A stretch of DNA of 64,000 nucleotides from assembly GCA_002375495.1 (NCBI GenBank), contig DFLU01000012.1, positions 124,001-188,000 on the forward strand, written 5' to 3'. This DNA is from Flavobacteriaceae bacterium UBA3611 (GTDB taxonomy: Bacteria; Bacteroidota; Bacteroidia; Flavobacteriales; Flavobacteriaceae). The position numbers and the translations under genes were made by a program. The notes beneath the pieces were generated by a model. The model was not told the DNA's origin. It was given only the letters and a program-made list of their open reading frames with translations, and did no database searches. The stretch's first letter is position 1. Every line of letters begins with the position of its first letter. Shown here piece after piece: positions 32,395 to 41,240 of the stretch.

Positions 32395-34941
32395 CTATTT
32401 CGCGGTTCCTTGTGTTTTGTAGCTGTCTAGGTTTTTGTGTATCTGGATAATTTTATAATTAGGCGAGGCAATTTCGAAAAAGGGCTTCTTCACTTTATAT
32501 TTTTTGTTTTCTTTCAATACTTCAGCAAAACCTCTTCCTCCCATACGCGTATTTAAGCCATGGATAATCACAAAAAGGCTATTTGGGTCGTAATAATCTA
32601 CCGAAGTGCTCATATTGGTGTAATTGTACCACTCAATTGCCTCGTTTAATTTTGTCTGTAAAGCTTCTGCCGCTTCGCGCTCAGTTGCGTCAAACTGGTA
32701 CACTACCTTCCACTTATCACTTTCTTCATCGGCTACAAAATCTTTGTTCTCTAACTTCGGAAGTACAAACTTGAACGTATTTTCAGCTTCTTTACCTTCG
32801 TCTGCATTCGGATAGTTCAACGCGATGTAATTGAGAGCTTTTTTATAGGCTTCAAAACCATCCCGTCTTGCCAATGCCGTGGCTTTCAACATTTCCAATT
32901 TCGGCACCATCTCGGTTCCGTTGTAAATGGTGATATATTCGTCTGCCGTATCAATCACATAACTATATCGCGCCTTTTCGAACTCGCGAAACAAAGCGTT
33001 GTATTTAAACTCCGGACTCGATTCATCGGTAGCCAATTGCGTGTTCGGGTTCAATAATATTTCAGCATAGCGCGAGTCGGCGTGGTTGTTAATTATGTCA
33101 TTCTTGTATTTATCTGCCAACGCTACATTTTCTTGTAAATCGTAGATTTTATACAGATTGTATTTCGCTGGTAAAATGAGGCGTTCTTCTGGGTCTAATG
33201 TCAATAATTTTTCCAAACGATTGCTCGCCAAATCATATTCCCTGAACTTCTCCTTATAAATAAGCCCCAATTGGTAATAAGCAAAATTTCGATCTTTTGC
33301 CAAACTATCTATCACAACTTGGTCTGTTGGGAGGGCTGCCATGTAGGTCTCCGGATTAAAACGACCGCTTTCGGCCACATTAACTGTGGTTTCAACAGTT
33401 TCTTCATCTGCAATTCCAGAAGAATTCTTGCTAGAAAGTCTCCAATTGTCTTCTAACTTTCGGTTACCCCATACTTTTTGAAATTCCTGCCTTCCGTAGG
33501 CAACAGTAGTAGAATTATAAAAATAGAAGGTGCTATTTGGTCCTCCTTTATCGGGACCTTTATTCTTGTTCTTGTTGAAAAATTCATTGTTTGCAATGGC
33601 TTCTTCTTCTTTTACCTGAGCAAGACTATCTAATCTCGCCTGTTCTTTTAAACGTTCCACATGTGCAGTAAATACAGCCAAACGTTCTGGCTCGCTCATG
33701 TTCACCAACCTTAAAATACTGTCGTTGTTGGTAGCGATGTCTTCGTATTTGATCACGTCGTCTAGATTCTCGCGCTTTTTCTTAAAACGTCTCCACTCTC
33801 TCGAGTTTGCTGCAAGATTCGTAATGGTACTGTCGTAATAAGCGCCCGCCGTTTTATACTCGGCATCATCAAAACTAAATTCAGCCAACGTACGGTAGTT
33901 CATAGACTGCAGATAATCGTCATTTTTGTAGTTCTTAATAGACTTGTTGTAGTACTCAACCGCACGGTCTAGGCTGTCGCTATTGCGGTAATAATCTCCT
34001 ATCTGATTATATATTTTATCTAGGAAAGGTCGGTTCTCACGATTTTCTTCCAATTCGGTCAAGAGTTCCAAGAAAGCCACTCTGTCTTCTTTGTCGTAAT
34101 CGAAATTTTTAGCCTTTGCGATGTAAGCGTTAATCATGTACACCCGTGGTGATTTGCGATTCATTTCAATCACCTCATCATATGCCATATTAGCACTGTC
34201 TTTTAGCTCTAAACGGTCGTAAATTTGGCCTTTTATAAAAGCATAACGCCCCTTTAACTCTTTGTTATTTTCATAATCTGAAGCTAACTTAATGTAAGGA
34301 AGCGCTTCTGGCAACGAATCTAGGTTGATATATGCTTGCGCCATGATTGCCGAAGCCTCTGCCAATTCTTCTTCTTCCAAATCTGCAGTCTCCATCATCT
34401 CTTGAAGATTTTCAAGAGCCACATCTTCATTGTTTAAGCGAATGTTGGTTTTGGCTTTCCACACTTTCGCTCTATTAATATTGTTACTGGTAGGGTATCT
34501 ATTCAGAATAAAATTAAAAGCATCTTGTGCTGGAATAAAGCGCTCGTCAAAATACCTCGCTTTACCCAAAAGCATATAAGCTTCGTCTATTTGTGGGTTG
34601 TATTCTTGACCGTCTATATAGATAGAATGTTTCTGTATTGCCTTCGCCGCTTTTTCTTCAGCCCTATTAAAGTTAGGGTCTCCTGTTTCGCCTGGCATGT
34701 CAATGTCCTCTTTCAGATCTACACGCTCTACAGGTAAAATTTCCCAGAAATTATCACGGTAAGTCAACGCTAATTCTTCCTTACCGGCATCAAAAGCCAA
34801 GTCGCCGTTATACAAGGTGTTATATTCTGCAGTCACCGCGTGAAAATTGCGGCTCATAAATGTGTTTTTCTTTCTAGAACAGGCTGCCAGCATTAGGATG
34901 GCTAACAGTAAGATGGTAATTTTATATATGCCTTTCATCAA
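32395..34941 (-). CDS. sprE: T9SS/gliding lipoprotein PorW/SprE
   Basis: 848 aa. Lipoprotein signal (ITILLLAILMLAACSRKKN, Cys about 21), then many TPR helices (YMLLGKARYFDERFIPAQDA, KGQIYDRLELKDSANMAYDE, IYNQIGDYYRNSDSLDRAVE) and a C-terminal domain (SLFVIIHGLNTRMGGRGFAE). It matches SprE/PorW, an outer-membrane lipoprotein needed for type IX secretion and gliding in Flavobacterium and Porphyromonas. The first ATG (34939-34941) or the second Met are equally possible. It is 28 bases ahead of the bactofilin gene and may share its transcript with the ATP synthase genes. Confidence 0.9.
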   Translation of the reverse strand: MMKGIYKITILLLAILMLAACSRKKNTFMSRNFHAVTAEYNTLYNGDLAFDAGKEELALTYRDNFWEILPVERVDLKEDIDMPGETGDPNFNRAEEKAAKAIQKHSIYIDGQEYNPQIDEAYMLLGKARYFDERFIPAQDAFNFILNRYPTSNNINRAKVWKAKTNIRLNNEDVALENLQEMMETADLEEEELAEASAIMAQAYINLDSLPEALPYIKLASDYENNKELKGRYAFIKGQIYDRLELKDSANMAYDEVIEMNRKSPRVYMINAYIAKAKNFDYDKEDRVAFLELLTELEENRENRPFLDKIYNQIGDYYRNSDSLDRAVEYYNKSIKNYKNDDYLQSMNYRTLAEFSFDDAEYKTAGAYYDSTITNLAANSREWRRFKKKRENLDDVIKYEDIATNNDSILRLVNMSEPERLAVFTAHVERLKEQARLDSLAQVKEEEAIANNEFFNKNKNKGPDKGGPNSTFYFYNSTTVAYGRQEFQKVWGNRKLEDNWRLSSKNSSGIADEETVETTVNVAESGRFNPETYMAALPTDQVVIDSLAKDRNFAYYQLGLIYKEKFREYDLASNRLEKLLTLDPEERLILPAKYNLYKIYDLQENVALADKYKNDIINNHADSRYAEILLNPNTQLATDESSPEFKYNALFREFEKARYSYVIDTADEYITIYNGTEMVPKLEMLKATALARRDGFEAYKKALNYIALNYPNADEGKEAENTFKFVLPKLENKDFVADEESDKWKVVYQFDATEREAAEALQTKLNEAIEWYNYTNMSTSVDYYDPNSLFVIIHGLNTRMGGRGFAEVLKENKKYKVKKPFFEIASPNYKIIQIHKNLDSYKTQGTAK

Positions 34942-35189
34942 AATTTAATAATTGTTCTTATCGCTATGATGTCATGCCCTATTCGTTCAGCTTATTGTTT
35001 ATGATACGCGGCGGGCATTTCATCTGTATTTTGTTTGTATACGTATTGTAACTTAAATACTTCGCTTTTAGTATGTATGAACGAATGGAAACGTAAAAAT
35101 ACGCTTCTTTTTGAGAATGGAATGCTTTTACGGGCAAAATTGGGTGTTTTTAGGTAGTGCTACGGAAAGTTTAAACCATTTCGTTTCCG

Positions 35190-35197
35190 TATTTTTG
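35190..35197 (+). promoter_or_regulatory. Putative -7 promoter box for the ferredoxin-type reductase
   Basis: TATTTTTG matches TAnnTTTG 20 bases before the ATG at 35217, inside a 275-base divergent gap with porW/sprE. I saw nothing else structured in that gap. Confidence 0.6.
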
Positions 35198-35216
35198 TTG
35201 AAAAATTGACACGTTT

Positions 35217-36266
35217 ATGAGCGAATTCCATACGCTTCAGATTGCAGCGATCGAAAAAGAAACCCCAAATTCGGTTTCCATTGCCTTCGAGATACCCGAC
35301 TCCCTTAAACTTACCTTTGCCCACAAGGCGGGACAATATGTAACCATAAAACACACTGTTGGCGACCAAGAATTGCGCCGTGCGTATTCTATACACAGTA
35401 CTCCAGAGAGTGAGTTGTTAAAGATTGGTGTGAAAAAGGTGGAAGACGGCACCTTCTCAGTTTACGCCAACACCAAACTAAAGGCGGGCGATTCATTAGA
35501 GGTTATGCCGCCAGATGGAAAATTTTGCATTACACCCGACGCGTCCCATACTAATTACTATGCCGCATTTGCAGCAGGTAGTGGTATTACACCTGTTATT
35601 TCTATTGTCGAAACAGTACTTAAAGAAGAACCCAACAGTAAATTTTTGCTTGTTTACGGAAACCAAAACCCTTTAGAAGCCATGTTTCTCAGCCAGTTGC
35701 GGGCGCTCGCAAAAGAATACCCTAACCGATTGTCTTTAGAATTAATGTACAGCCGAAGCCGGGAAGAAGACGCTCGTTTTGGACGTATAGAACGCAGTAC
35801 GGTAAATTACTACCTCAAAAACAAGTTTGAGTTTACCACCTTTGATGCATTCTTTCTCTGCGGACCCGAACCCATGATCGACGAAGTTTCATCTACCCTA
35901 AAAGAGCAAGGGGTGAATGAAAAAATAATTCATTTTGAGCTGTTTAAAACTTCAGAAGAAGGATTGCTAAAAGAGCCACACGAAGGCGATACTACCATAA
36001 CCATAACGGTAGATGATGAAACAGAAACTTTCAGCATGCCAAAAAGTAGTTCGGTATTAGAAGCGGCATTAGACAAAGGTTTGGATGCCCCGTATAGTTG
36101 TCAGGGCGGAATCTGCAGCACCTGTATTGCACGAATCACCGAAGGAAAAGCAGAAATGCGGAAGAACCAAATTTTAACCGATGCCGAAATAGCAGAAGGT
36201 TTGGTACTTACCTGCCAAGCACATCCAACCAGTGCGACGCTCACAATTGATTATGACGACGTTTAA
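35217..36266 (+). CDS. Ferredoxin--NADP+ reductase-like protein with C-terminal 2Fe-2S domain (PaaE-like)
   Basis: 349 aa in three domains: FAD-binding (about 1-105, with RRAYSIHSTP), NAD(P)-binding (about 110-240, AAFAAGSGITPVISIVET, FFLCGPEPMIDEV) and a plant-type ferredoxin domain (about 260-349) with ligands in YSCQGGICSTC and LVLTCQAHP. It transfers electrons from NAD(P)H to a partner oxygenase or other acceptor. The architecture matches PaaE of phenylacetate degradation, but no paa genes are nearby, so the physiological acceptor is unknown. Confidence 0.9.
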   Translation: MSEFHTLQIAAIEKETPNSVSIAFEIPDSLKLTFAHKAGQYVTIKHTVGDQELRRAYSIHSTPESELLKIGVKKVEDGTFSVYANTKLKAGDSLEVMPPDGKFCITPDASHTNYYAAFAAGSGITPVISIVETVLKEEPNSKFLLVYGNQNPLEAMFLSQLRALAKEYPNRLSLELMYSRSREEDARFGRIERSTVNYYLKNKFEFTTFDAFFLCGPEPMIDEVSSTLKEQGVNEKIIHFELFKTSEEGLLKEPHEGDTTITITVDDETETFSMPKSSSVLEAALDKGLDAPYSCQGGICSTCIARITEGKAEMRKNQILTDAEIAEGLVLTCQAHPTSATLTIDYDDV

Positions 36267-36302
36267 TGAGATTATATTGTGGCTGTTAATGGCTCACAAA
36301 CT

Positions 36303-36680
36303 ATGACACAATTTACAGCGCTTGCCACATTTACCCTTCCGCATGAACTTGCGGTAGTACAATCGTTATTAGAATCGTACCAAATAGAGTGCTTGGTGAA
36401 AGACGAACTAACCGTACAAGTTCATAATTTCTATTCGAATGCAATTGGTGGTATTACCTTGTCTGTAAAACCTAAAGACCTTGCACAAGCTGAATCTATT
36501 TTGAGGGAACACAATTTTGAAACACATCTTTCACTCCAATCTGAAAACACCCTGGCGTCAGAAATTGAATTCAGCGAATCGGCACGCTTTAAATATCTAA
36601 AACTGGCAATTCAAATCATCGTAGGCGCCGCCATTCTCGTGGTGATTGGTGTAATTTTATTGGTGCTTTTTGTGAAATGA
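36303..36680 (+). CDS. DUF2007-domain membrane protein
   Basis: 125 aa from ATG 36303 (a GTG at 36279 could add 8 residues). The DUF2007 core (FTLPHELAVVQSLLESYQIE, AIGGITLSVKPKDLAQAESI) is followed by one C-terminal membrane helix (LAIQIIVGAAILVVIGVILL). DUF2007 proteins are listed as putative signal-transducing or GlnB-like; no function is established. Its stop overlaps the start of the next small gene (ATGA). Confidence 0.8.
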   Translation: MTQFTALATFTLPHELAVVQSLLESYQIECLVKDELTVQVHNFYSNAIGGITLSVKPKDLAQAESILREHNFETHLSLQSENTLASEIEFSESARFKYLKLAIQIIVGAAILVVIGVILLVLFVK

Positions 36681-36838
36681 GCCTTCGGAAAACATGTACC
36701 CTTTGCAACAGCGACAATACCTATAAAAACAAGGTTTCAGGCAAGGCATTTGCCATTTCAGTTTTGTTGTTAGGATTTCCTATTCTTTTTTCGAAACGTA
36801 GTTATTATTGTTTCGACTGCCGACAGAACTTTAGATAA
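36677..36838 (+). CDS. 53-residue zinc-ribbon-like small membrane-associated protein
   Basis: Short ORF translated by eye: it starts MSLRKTCTLCNSDNTYKNK, has a hydrophobic stretch AFAISVLLLGFPILF and ends SYYCFDCRQNFR. Two CxxC pairs (C7/C10 and C45/C48) bracket a single helix-like segment, the pattern of a treble-clef or zinc-ribbon small protein. The ATG overlaps the stop of the DUF2007 gene (ATGA), which is strong evidence that it is translated. Its 3' end overlaps the convergent glycosyltransferase gene by 8 bases. Confidence 0.72.
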   Translation: MSLRKTCTLCNSDNTYKNKVSGKAFAISVLLLGFPILFSKRSYYCFDCRQNFR

Positions 36839-37859
36839 GCTCATTAATTTTATTCAAAACTGTTTCCACCGAAATCGAACGCATCGCGTTTTCATATCCT
36901 TTTGGAAATTTGTTGCCATACACCGAGGTTGGGATCAGCGGGTATTCTTCTCGATTTGAAACCAATTGGTGCTCGTTGGGCTGATTAAAAGGCGTAAACC
37001 CAGCATAGGGATGCGTAACGCCCCACAATGTTAGTACGGGGATGTTGTAAAGCGCCGCCAAATGCCCATTGCTGCTGTCCATCGCAACCATAAGATCTAG
37101 GTGCGACATAATTGCCAATTCTTGCGCTAATGGTACATTGCCCGCAATATTGATTACATTTTCAAACTGATGCTCCCACTCTTTTAATATAGTTACTTCT
37201 TTTTTGCCTGCGCCAAAAAGATAGATTTTATAACGTCCTTCTTCACTTAGGTTAAAAACAACTTCTTTCATCAAATCTAGAGGGTACATTTTGCTTTCAT
37301 ACGCTGCAAAAGGAGCAATCCCAATCATTTTTAGGGTATGTTTCCCAATAAGACTATAGAGGGTTGTATCGAGTTTTTCTTTGTTAGGGTATTGGTGTTC
37401 TTTTAACTGAAGTGGCAAACCAAGTTTGGCAAACACATCGGCATAGCGTTGGTGGGTAGATGGTAATCTTTGGAGCGTTTCTGGATGGTTGGTCAGCGCT
37501 TTTTTTTCAGATCGGCCTTTGTCGATAGCCGCAGTAGACACACCTTGTAGCGAAAAATAGCTGGTGATGATTTTTGAACGGATTACCCCGTGTAGATCGG
37601 CCACGGCATCTACGCCCAGCTTCTTTGCCTCCTTTGCCAATTGAAGCAATCCCAACCCTTTGTGTTTTCCATACACTTCTGCTGGTAAAAACGTGGTGTT
37701 CTCTAAATCTTGGAATAATGGTTGCAGCCCTGGTTTTGAAACTACCGTTAGTTCTACTTCAGGATATGTATGCCGAAACACCCGCAGCACAGGAATTGTC
37801 ATGGCCACATCACCCATAGCAGAGAGTCTAATCACGAGGATGTGTTTGGGCCTTTTCAA
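36831..37859 (-). CDS. Glycosyltransferase family 9 (heptosyltransferase-like)
   Basis: 342 aa GT-B protein. Starts HILVIRLSAMGDVAMTIPVL, the usual GT9 N-terminus, with the C-terminal donor site region (NIAGNVPLAQELAIMSHLDL, MVAMDSSNGHLAALYNIPVL, LWGVTHPYAG). GT9 enzymes add heptose or related sugars to lipid A core. The flavobacterial acceptor is not known. Next to DUF4254 (19 bases away), an arrangement frequent in flavobacteria. Confidence 0.9.
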   Translation of the reverse strand: MKRPKHILVIRLSAMGDVAMTIPVLRVFRHTYPEVELTVVSKPGLQPLFQDLENTTFLPAEVYGKHKGLGLLQLAKEAKKLGVDAVADLHGVIRSKIITSYFSLQGVSTAAIDKGRSEKKALTNHPETLQRLPSTHQRYADVFAKLGLPLQLKEHQYPNKEKLDTTLYSLIGKHTLKMIGIAPFAAYESKMYPLDLMKEVVFNLSEEGRYKIYLFGAGKKEVTILKEWEHQFENVINIAGNVPLAQELAIMSHLDLMVAMDSSNGHLAALYNIPVLTLWGVTHPYAGFTPFNQPNEHQLVSNREEYPLIPTSVYGNKFPKGYENAMRSISVETVLNKINELI

Positions 37860-37878
37860 AAATAATTGGTTGGTCTTT

Positions 37879-38490
37879 TTATTTAATTCCCCCTCTTAAA
37901 ACTGGGTTTAGCTCGTCGTCGTTGTACATTTTCATTTGTTTGTAAACTTTCATGTACTTACGCCCTTCTGAAATATCATCGAGCAATTGGTCTATGGCAG
38001 TACTCAAGTCTGTGCGTTGCTCTAACAATACGTCCAACTTTTTCTGACACACCGCGCGGTGTTCTGGAGAAGCCGATTCTCGGGTGGCCTCTTCATTCAT
38101 ATGATAAATCTTTAGTGCCAAAATGGAGAGTCTGTCTATTCCCCACGCCGGACTTTCAGTATTGATCGTGGCGCTTGGGTTTGGAGTAACGTCTTCGTAT
38201 TTTTTAAGAAAGTAACTGTCTAGGTATTCCACCATATCGGTGCGATCTTGGTTAGATGCATCAATTTTTCGCTTAAGCGCCAATGCCGAAACAGGATCTA
38301 TGGCGGGATCGCGAATAATGTCTTCATAATGCCATTGCACGGTATCAATCCAGCACTTGCGGTATAATAAGTGTTCTAGCAAATCGTCATTTTCGTCGTA
38401 AGGATTCTTAAAAGGCTGGTTTACATCGTCTGCCTTGTGATATTTTACAATGGCCTCTAAAAATATCTTATTTGCTTTTTCGCTGAACAT
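37879..38490 (-). CDS. DUF4254-domain protein
   Basis: 203 aa, cytosolic and helical. FSEKANKIFLEAIVKYHKAD, IDPVSALALKRKIDASNQDR and WGIDRLSILALKIYHMNEEA are typical of DUF4254. Two adjacent ATGs exist (38493 and 38490); I list the second. The family is found with GT9 genes in Bacteroidota and may be involved in surface glycan synthesis; this is context only. Confidence 0.8.
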   Translation of the reverse strand: MFSEKANKIFLEAIVKYHKADDVNQPFKNPYDENDDLLEHLLYRKCWIDTVQWHYEDIIRDPAIDPVSALALKRKIDASNQDRTDMVEYLDSYFLKKYEDVTPNPSATINTESPAWGIDRLSILALKIYHMNEEATRESASPEHRAVCQKKLDVLLEQRTDLSTAIDQLLDDISEGRKYMKVYKQMKMYNDDELNPVLRGGIK

Positions 38491-38624
38491 CATACCGTAA
38501 ATTTTTTCTGTTTCCTATAAATAGAAAAGGTTCTATTGTTTTGTATTTCTGCAAAGGTAGAGAATTTGAAAATTTCCGCAGCTTCTGTTTAAACCACTTT
38601 AACTTTTGAAGTTGCCAGTGTCGA

Positions 38625-39557
38625 TTACAGTCCGAATAAAAAGAAAAGCACAATGGGAAGCACCATAAACACCCAAAGTAATACTTCTTGAAACCAAAAA
38701 TCCTTTGTTTTTTCAATATAATTGGTAGTAACCACGGCCAATGGTGCCATTAGAAATAGGGTTTCAGCACCTGTTTTTACCTCACTGAATATTGCGACAC
38801 CAAAACCAACCACGAGCATCAAGGTTAGTAAACGGTAATTGCGCTGTAGTTTTCTGGCTAAAGCTGACACTCTGATTAATCTAACGGTCACAATCCATAC
38901 AATTAATGTCCCGAGGATTGTTGCGGGAATGAGAAGAACCGAGCGGTTATAGGCAGAAAAATCATATGCTAACTGGGGGCGCCATGTTGCAAACCAGGAC
39001 AACGAATCGTGACGTACCAAATGATACGCAATCGCCAGTAATGCGACCGCTAAAACTCCCATGAATGGGATAAATAACATTCTAAAGTGATTGGATGGTA
39101 TTTTAAGAATAGCCCAAAACAGTGGAATAAAAAACAATAAACTCCAAAAATGGAACAAAGAAGCCAAGGCAAAATAAAGGGAGGCGTCAAACAGTTTTTT
39201 TTCAATATTTCGTTCTGACGGCAAACTAGCAAGCCGACGCAACCCTAATACGACAAAAACATTAGATGCAATTACATCCCGTTGTTCGAAAATAATAGGA
39301 AATAAGGCTACAGAAGTGGCAAACAGAAAAATGGCATAGGTATTAATTTGGGTCAGCGAATTCTTCCTGATTACAAAATCTAGCAATAAAAGTGTAAAGA
39401 GTAACAGCAACCACATTCCAGCCTTATTCAACACTAAAAGCCCAGATACATTCTCTACCGTTGTGTAATAATAAGACGCTACCATGCCAAAAAGAAGGTA
39501 AATGCCACAAATAATAACATTGATAGGGTTAGATTTACCAAAAAAGTTTGTGAGCAT
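38625..39557 (-). CDS. Polytopic membrane protein (DUF6427-like)
   Basis: 310 aa with about nine predicted helices (VIICGIYLLFGMVASYYYTT, FHFWSLLFFIPLFWAILKIP, FIPFMGVLAVALLAIAYHLV). I recall this as a flavobacterial family of unknown function. No catalytic motif found. Divergent from the small DUF6341 gene at 39597. Confidence 0.75.
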   Translation of the reverse strand: MLTNFFGKSNPINVIICGIYLLFGMVASYYYTTVENVSGLLVLNKAGMWLLLLFTLLLLDFVIRKNSLTQINTYAIFLFATSVALFPIIFEQRDVIASNVFVVLGLRRLASLPSERNIEKKLFDASLYFALASLFHFWSLLFFIPLFWAILKIPSNHFRMLFIPFMGVLAVALLAIAYHLVRHDSLSWFATWRPQLAYDFSAYNRSVLLIPATILGTLIVWIVTVRLIRVSALARKLQRNYRLLTLMLVVGFGVAIFSEVKTGAETLFLMAPLAVVTTNYIEKTKDFWFQEVLLWVFMVLPIVLFFLFGL

Positions 39558-39570
39558 GGGTGCTGTTTTC

Positions 39571-39578
39571 TACTTTTG
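39571..39578 (+). promoter_or_regulatory. Putative -7 promoter box for the DUF6341 gene
   Basis: TACTTTTG (TAnnTTTG), 19 bases ahead of the ATG at 39597; it falls inside the longer open frame and so supports the shorter start. Confidence 0.55.
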
Positions 39579-39596
39579 CAAGATAAATATAGAATT

Positions 39597-39845
39597 ATGA
39601 CTTGGAAAGAAGTTTTTGAAGGAATACAGGCATTTACAGAAAATATTCTATTTGCTCCTTACGACGCGCTACGCCTAGGAACAGACAGCTGGGCTATTAG
39701 TAATGTTTTAAACTGGATACTAATGATTATAGGCTTTGTTGCCTTTATCTATTGGATGGGTCAGTTGAAAAAATTTAACGAAAACAACGAAGAAGACCGC
39801 AGCCAAACATCGCATGGCTATTTGGGAGACGTACCTGAGAATTAA
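39597..39845 (+). CDS. DUF6341 small membrane protein
   Basis: 82 aa: MTWKEVFEGIQAFTENILF, then one membrane helix (NVLNWILMIIGFVAFIYWMG) and an acidic/polar tail (NENNEEDRSQTSHGYLG). I recall this family from flavobacteria, where it is sometimes misannotated as uracil phosphoribosyltransferase although it has no such domain. Stop is 2 bases from the convergent purD stop. Confidence 0.75.
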   Translation: MTWKEVFEGIQAFTENILFAPYDALRLGTDSWAISNVLNWILMIIGFVAFIYWMGQLKKFNENNEEDRSQTSHGYLGDVPEN

Positions 39846-39847
39846 TT

Positions 39848-41116
39848 TTACAGGTCGAAACCAATATCGGTTCTATAATACATCCTATCAAAATGTAGTT
39901 TTTCTATATTTTTATAGGATTTTTTTAGTGCTTTTCTGAAATCTTCATCCATTGAAGTTATCGCGATTACACGCCCTCCGTTCGTGACCAATTTTCCTTC
40001 CTTCTCTGCAGTTCCCGCGTGAAAAACAATCGAGTCTTCTATTTGATCTGCCCCTGTAATTTCTTTTCCTTTTTCGTACGCTTCAGGATATCCGCCTGAA
40101 ACCACCATTACTGTAGTCGCAGCACGATTATCAATCTCTAATGTAGTGGTGTCTAACTTTTGATGGTATGTGGCTTCAAGCAAGACTACCAAATCTGTTT
40201 TGATACGCGGCAATACCACCTCTGTCTCTGGGTCTCCCATACGCACGTTGTATTCAATTACGTAGGGTTCGTCGCCTACTTTTATGAGTCCGATAAAAAC
40301 AAAGCCTTTATAATCCATTTGCTCATCTTGTAGCCCCTGAACGGTAGGTTTTACAATGCGTTTTTCAATTTTCTCCATAAAAGAAGCATCTGCAAACGGA
40401 ACAGGCGATATGGCGCCCATTCCACCGGTATTCAACCCTTTGTCTCCTTCGCCAATGCGCTTGTAATCTTTTGCCGTGGGTAACACTTTATAGTTTTTGC
40501 CATCGGTGAGCACAAACACGCTTAATTCGATACCATCTAAGAATTCTTCAATGACTACGGTCGTACTTGCATCGCCAAATTTTCCGCCCAACATGGCTTC
40601 CAATTCATTTTTGGCTTCTTCAATGTCGTTTAAGATGAGTACTCCCTTTCCGGCAGCGAGTCCGTCGGCTTTCAACACGTAAGGAGCTTTCATTGTTTCA
40701 AGAAACTCTTTTCCTGCAGCTAAACTTTCCGAAGTAAAACTTGCATATGCTGCCGTTGGAATGTTGTGCTGTAACATAAATTCTTTGGCGCGTTCTTTAC
40801 TGCCTTCAAGCAACGCTCCCCGTTTTGACGGACCGATAAGCATGACGTTTTGTAGCGCCTCCTCTTCAGCAAAATAATTGGCTATACCATTTACCAAAGG
40901 GTCTTCTGGACCAACCACAACCATGTCTATCTGGTTCACGATTACACTGGCTTGTATCGCTTCAAAATCGGTTAGATCAACCTTTAAATTGGTGGCAATA
41001 GCAGCGGTACCGGCATTTCCTGGGGCCACAAAAAGTTGGTCACACAATTTGCTCTTGGCAATTTGGTATGCAAAAGTATGTTCACGGCCTCCAGAGCCCA
41101 AAATGAGTATATTCAT
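39848..41116 (-). CDS. purD: Phosphoribosylamine--glycine ligase
   Basis: 422 aa ATP-grasp enzyme, second step of purine synthesis (phosphoribosylamine + glycine + ATP to GAR). Begins MNILILGSGGREHTFAYQIA; the ATP-grasp elements APYVLKADGLAAGKGVLILN and VIEYNVRMGDPETEVVLPRI are intact. Length is standard. Single gene with its own minus-strand promoter box at 41178-41185. Confidence 0.97.
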   Translation of the reverse strand: MNILILGSGGREHTFAYQIAKSKLCDQLFVAPGNAGTAAIATNLKVDLTDFEAIQASVIVNQIDMVVVGPEDPLVNGIANYFAEEEALQNVMLIGPSKRGALLEGSKERAKEFMLQHNIPTAAYASFTSESLAAGKEFLETMKAPYVLKADGLAAGKGVLILNDIEEAKNELEAMLGGKFGDASTTVVIEEFLDGIELSVFVLTDGKNYKVLPTAKDYKRIGEGDKGLNTGGMGAISPVPFADASFMEKIEKRIVKPTVQGLQDEQMDYKGFVFIGLIKVGDEPYVIEYNVRMGDPETEVVLPRIKTDLVVLLEATYHQKLDTTTLEIDNRAATTVMVVSGGYPEAYEKGKEITGADQIEDSIVFHAGTAEKEGKLVTNGGRVIAITSMDEDFRKALKKSYKNIEKLHFDRMYYRTDIGFDL

Positions 41117-41177
41117 GGTGTTGTTTATTGGTACGGTTTGCAGCGTCTAGGAACAGATTTCCAGACGCATAAAGATG

Positions 41178-41185
41178 CAAAAATA
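41178..41185 (-). promoter_or_regulatory. Putative -7 promoter box for purD
   Basis: Minus-strand TATTTTTG (TAnnTTTG), about 62 bases ahead of the purD ATG. Confidence 0.55.
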
Positions 41186-41208
41186 ACGATTTCAATATAC
41201 AGTTTCGC

Positions 41209-41216
41209 TACATTTG
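41209..41216 (+). promoter_or_regulatory. Putative -7 promoter box for the CapK-like gene
   Basis: TACATTTG (TAnnTTTG), 25 bases ahead of the TTG start at 41241. It lies 24 bases from the purD box on the other strand, forming a compact divergent control region at the edge of the glycan locus. Confidence 0.55.
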
Positions 41217-41240
41217 TAGGACAAAAACGTCATTTTCAAG

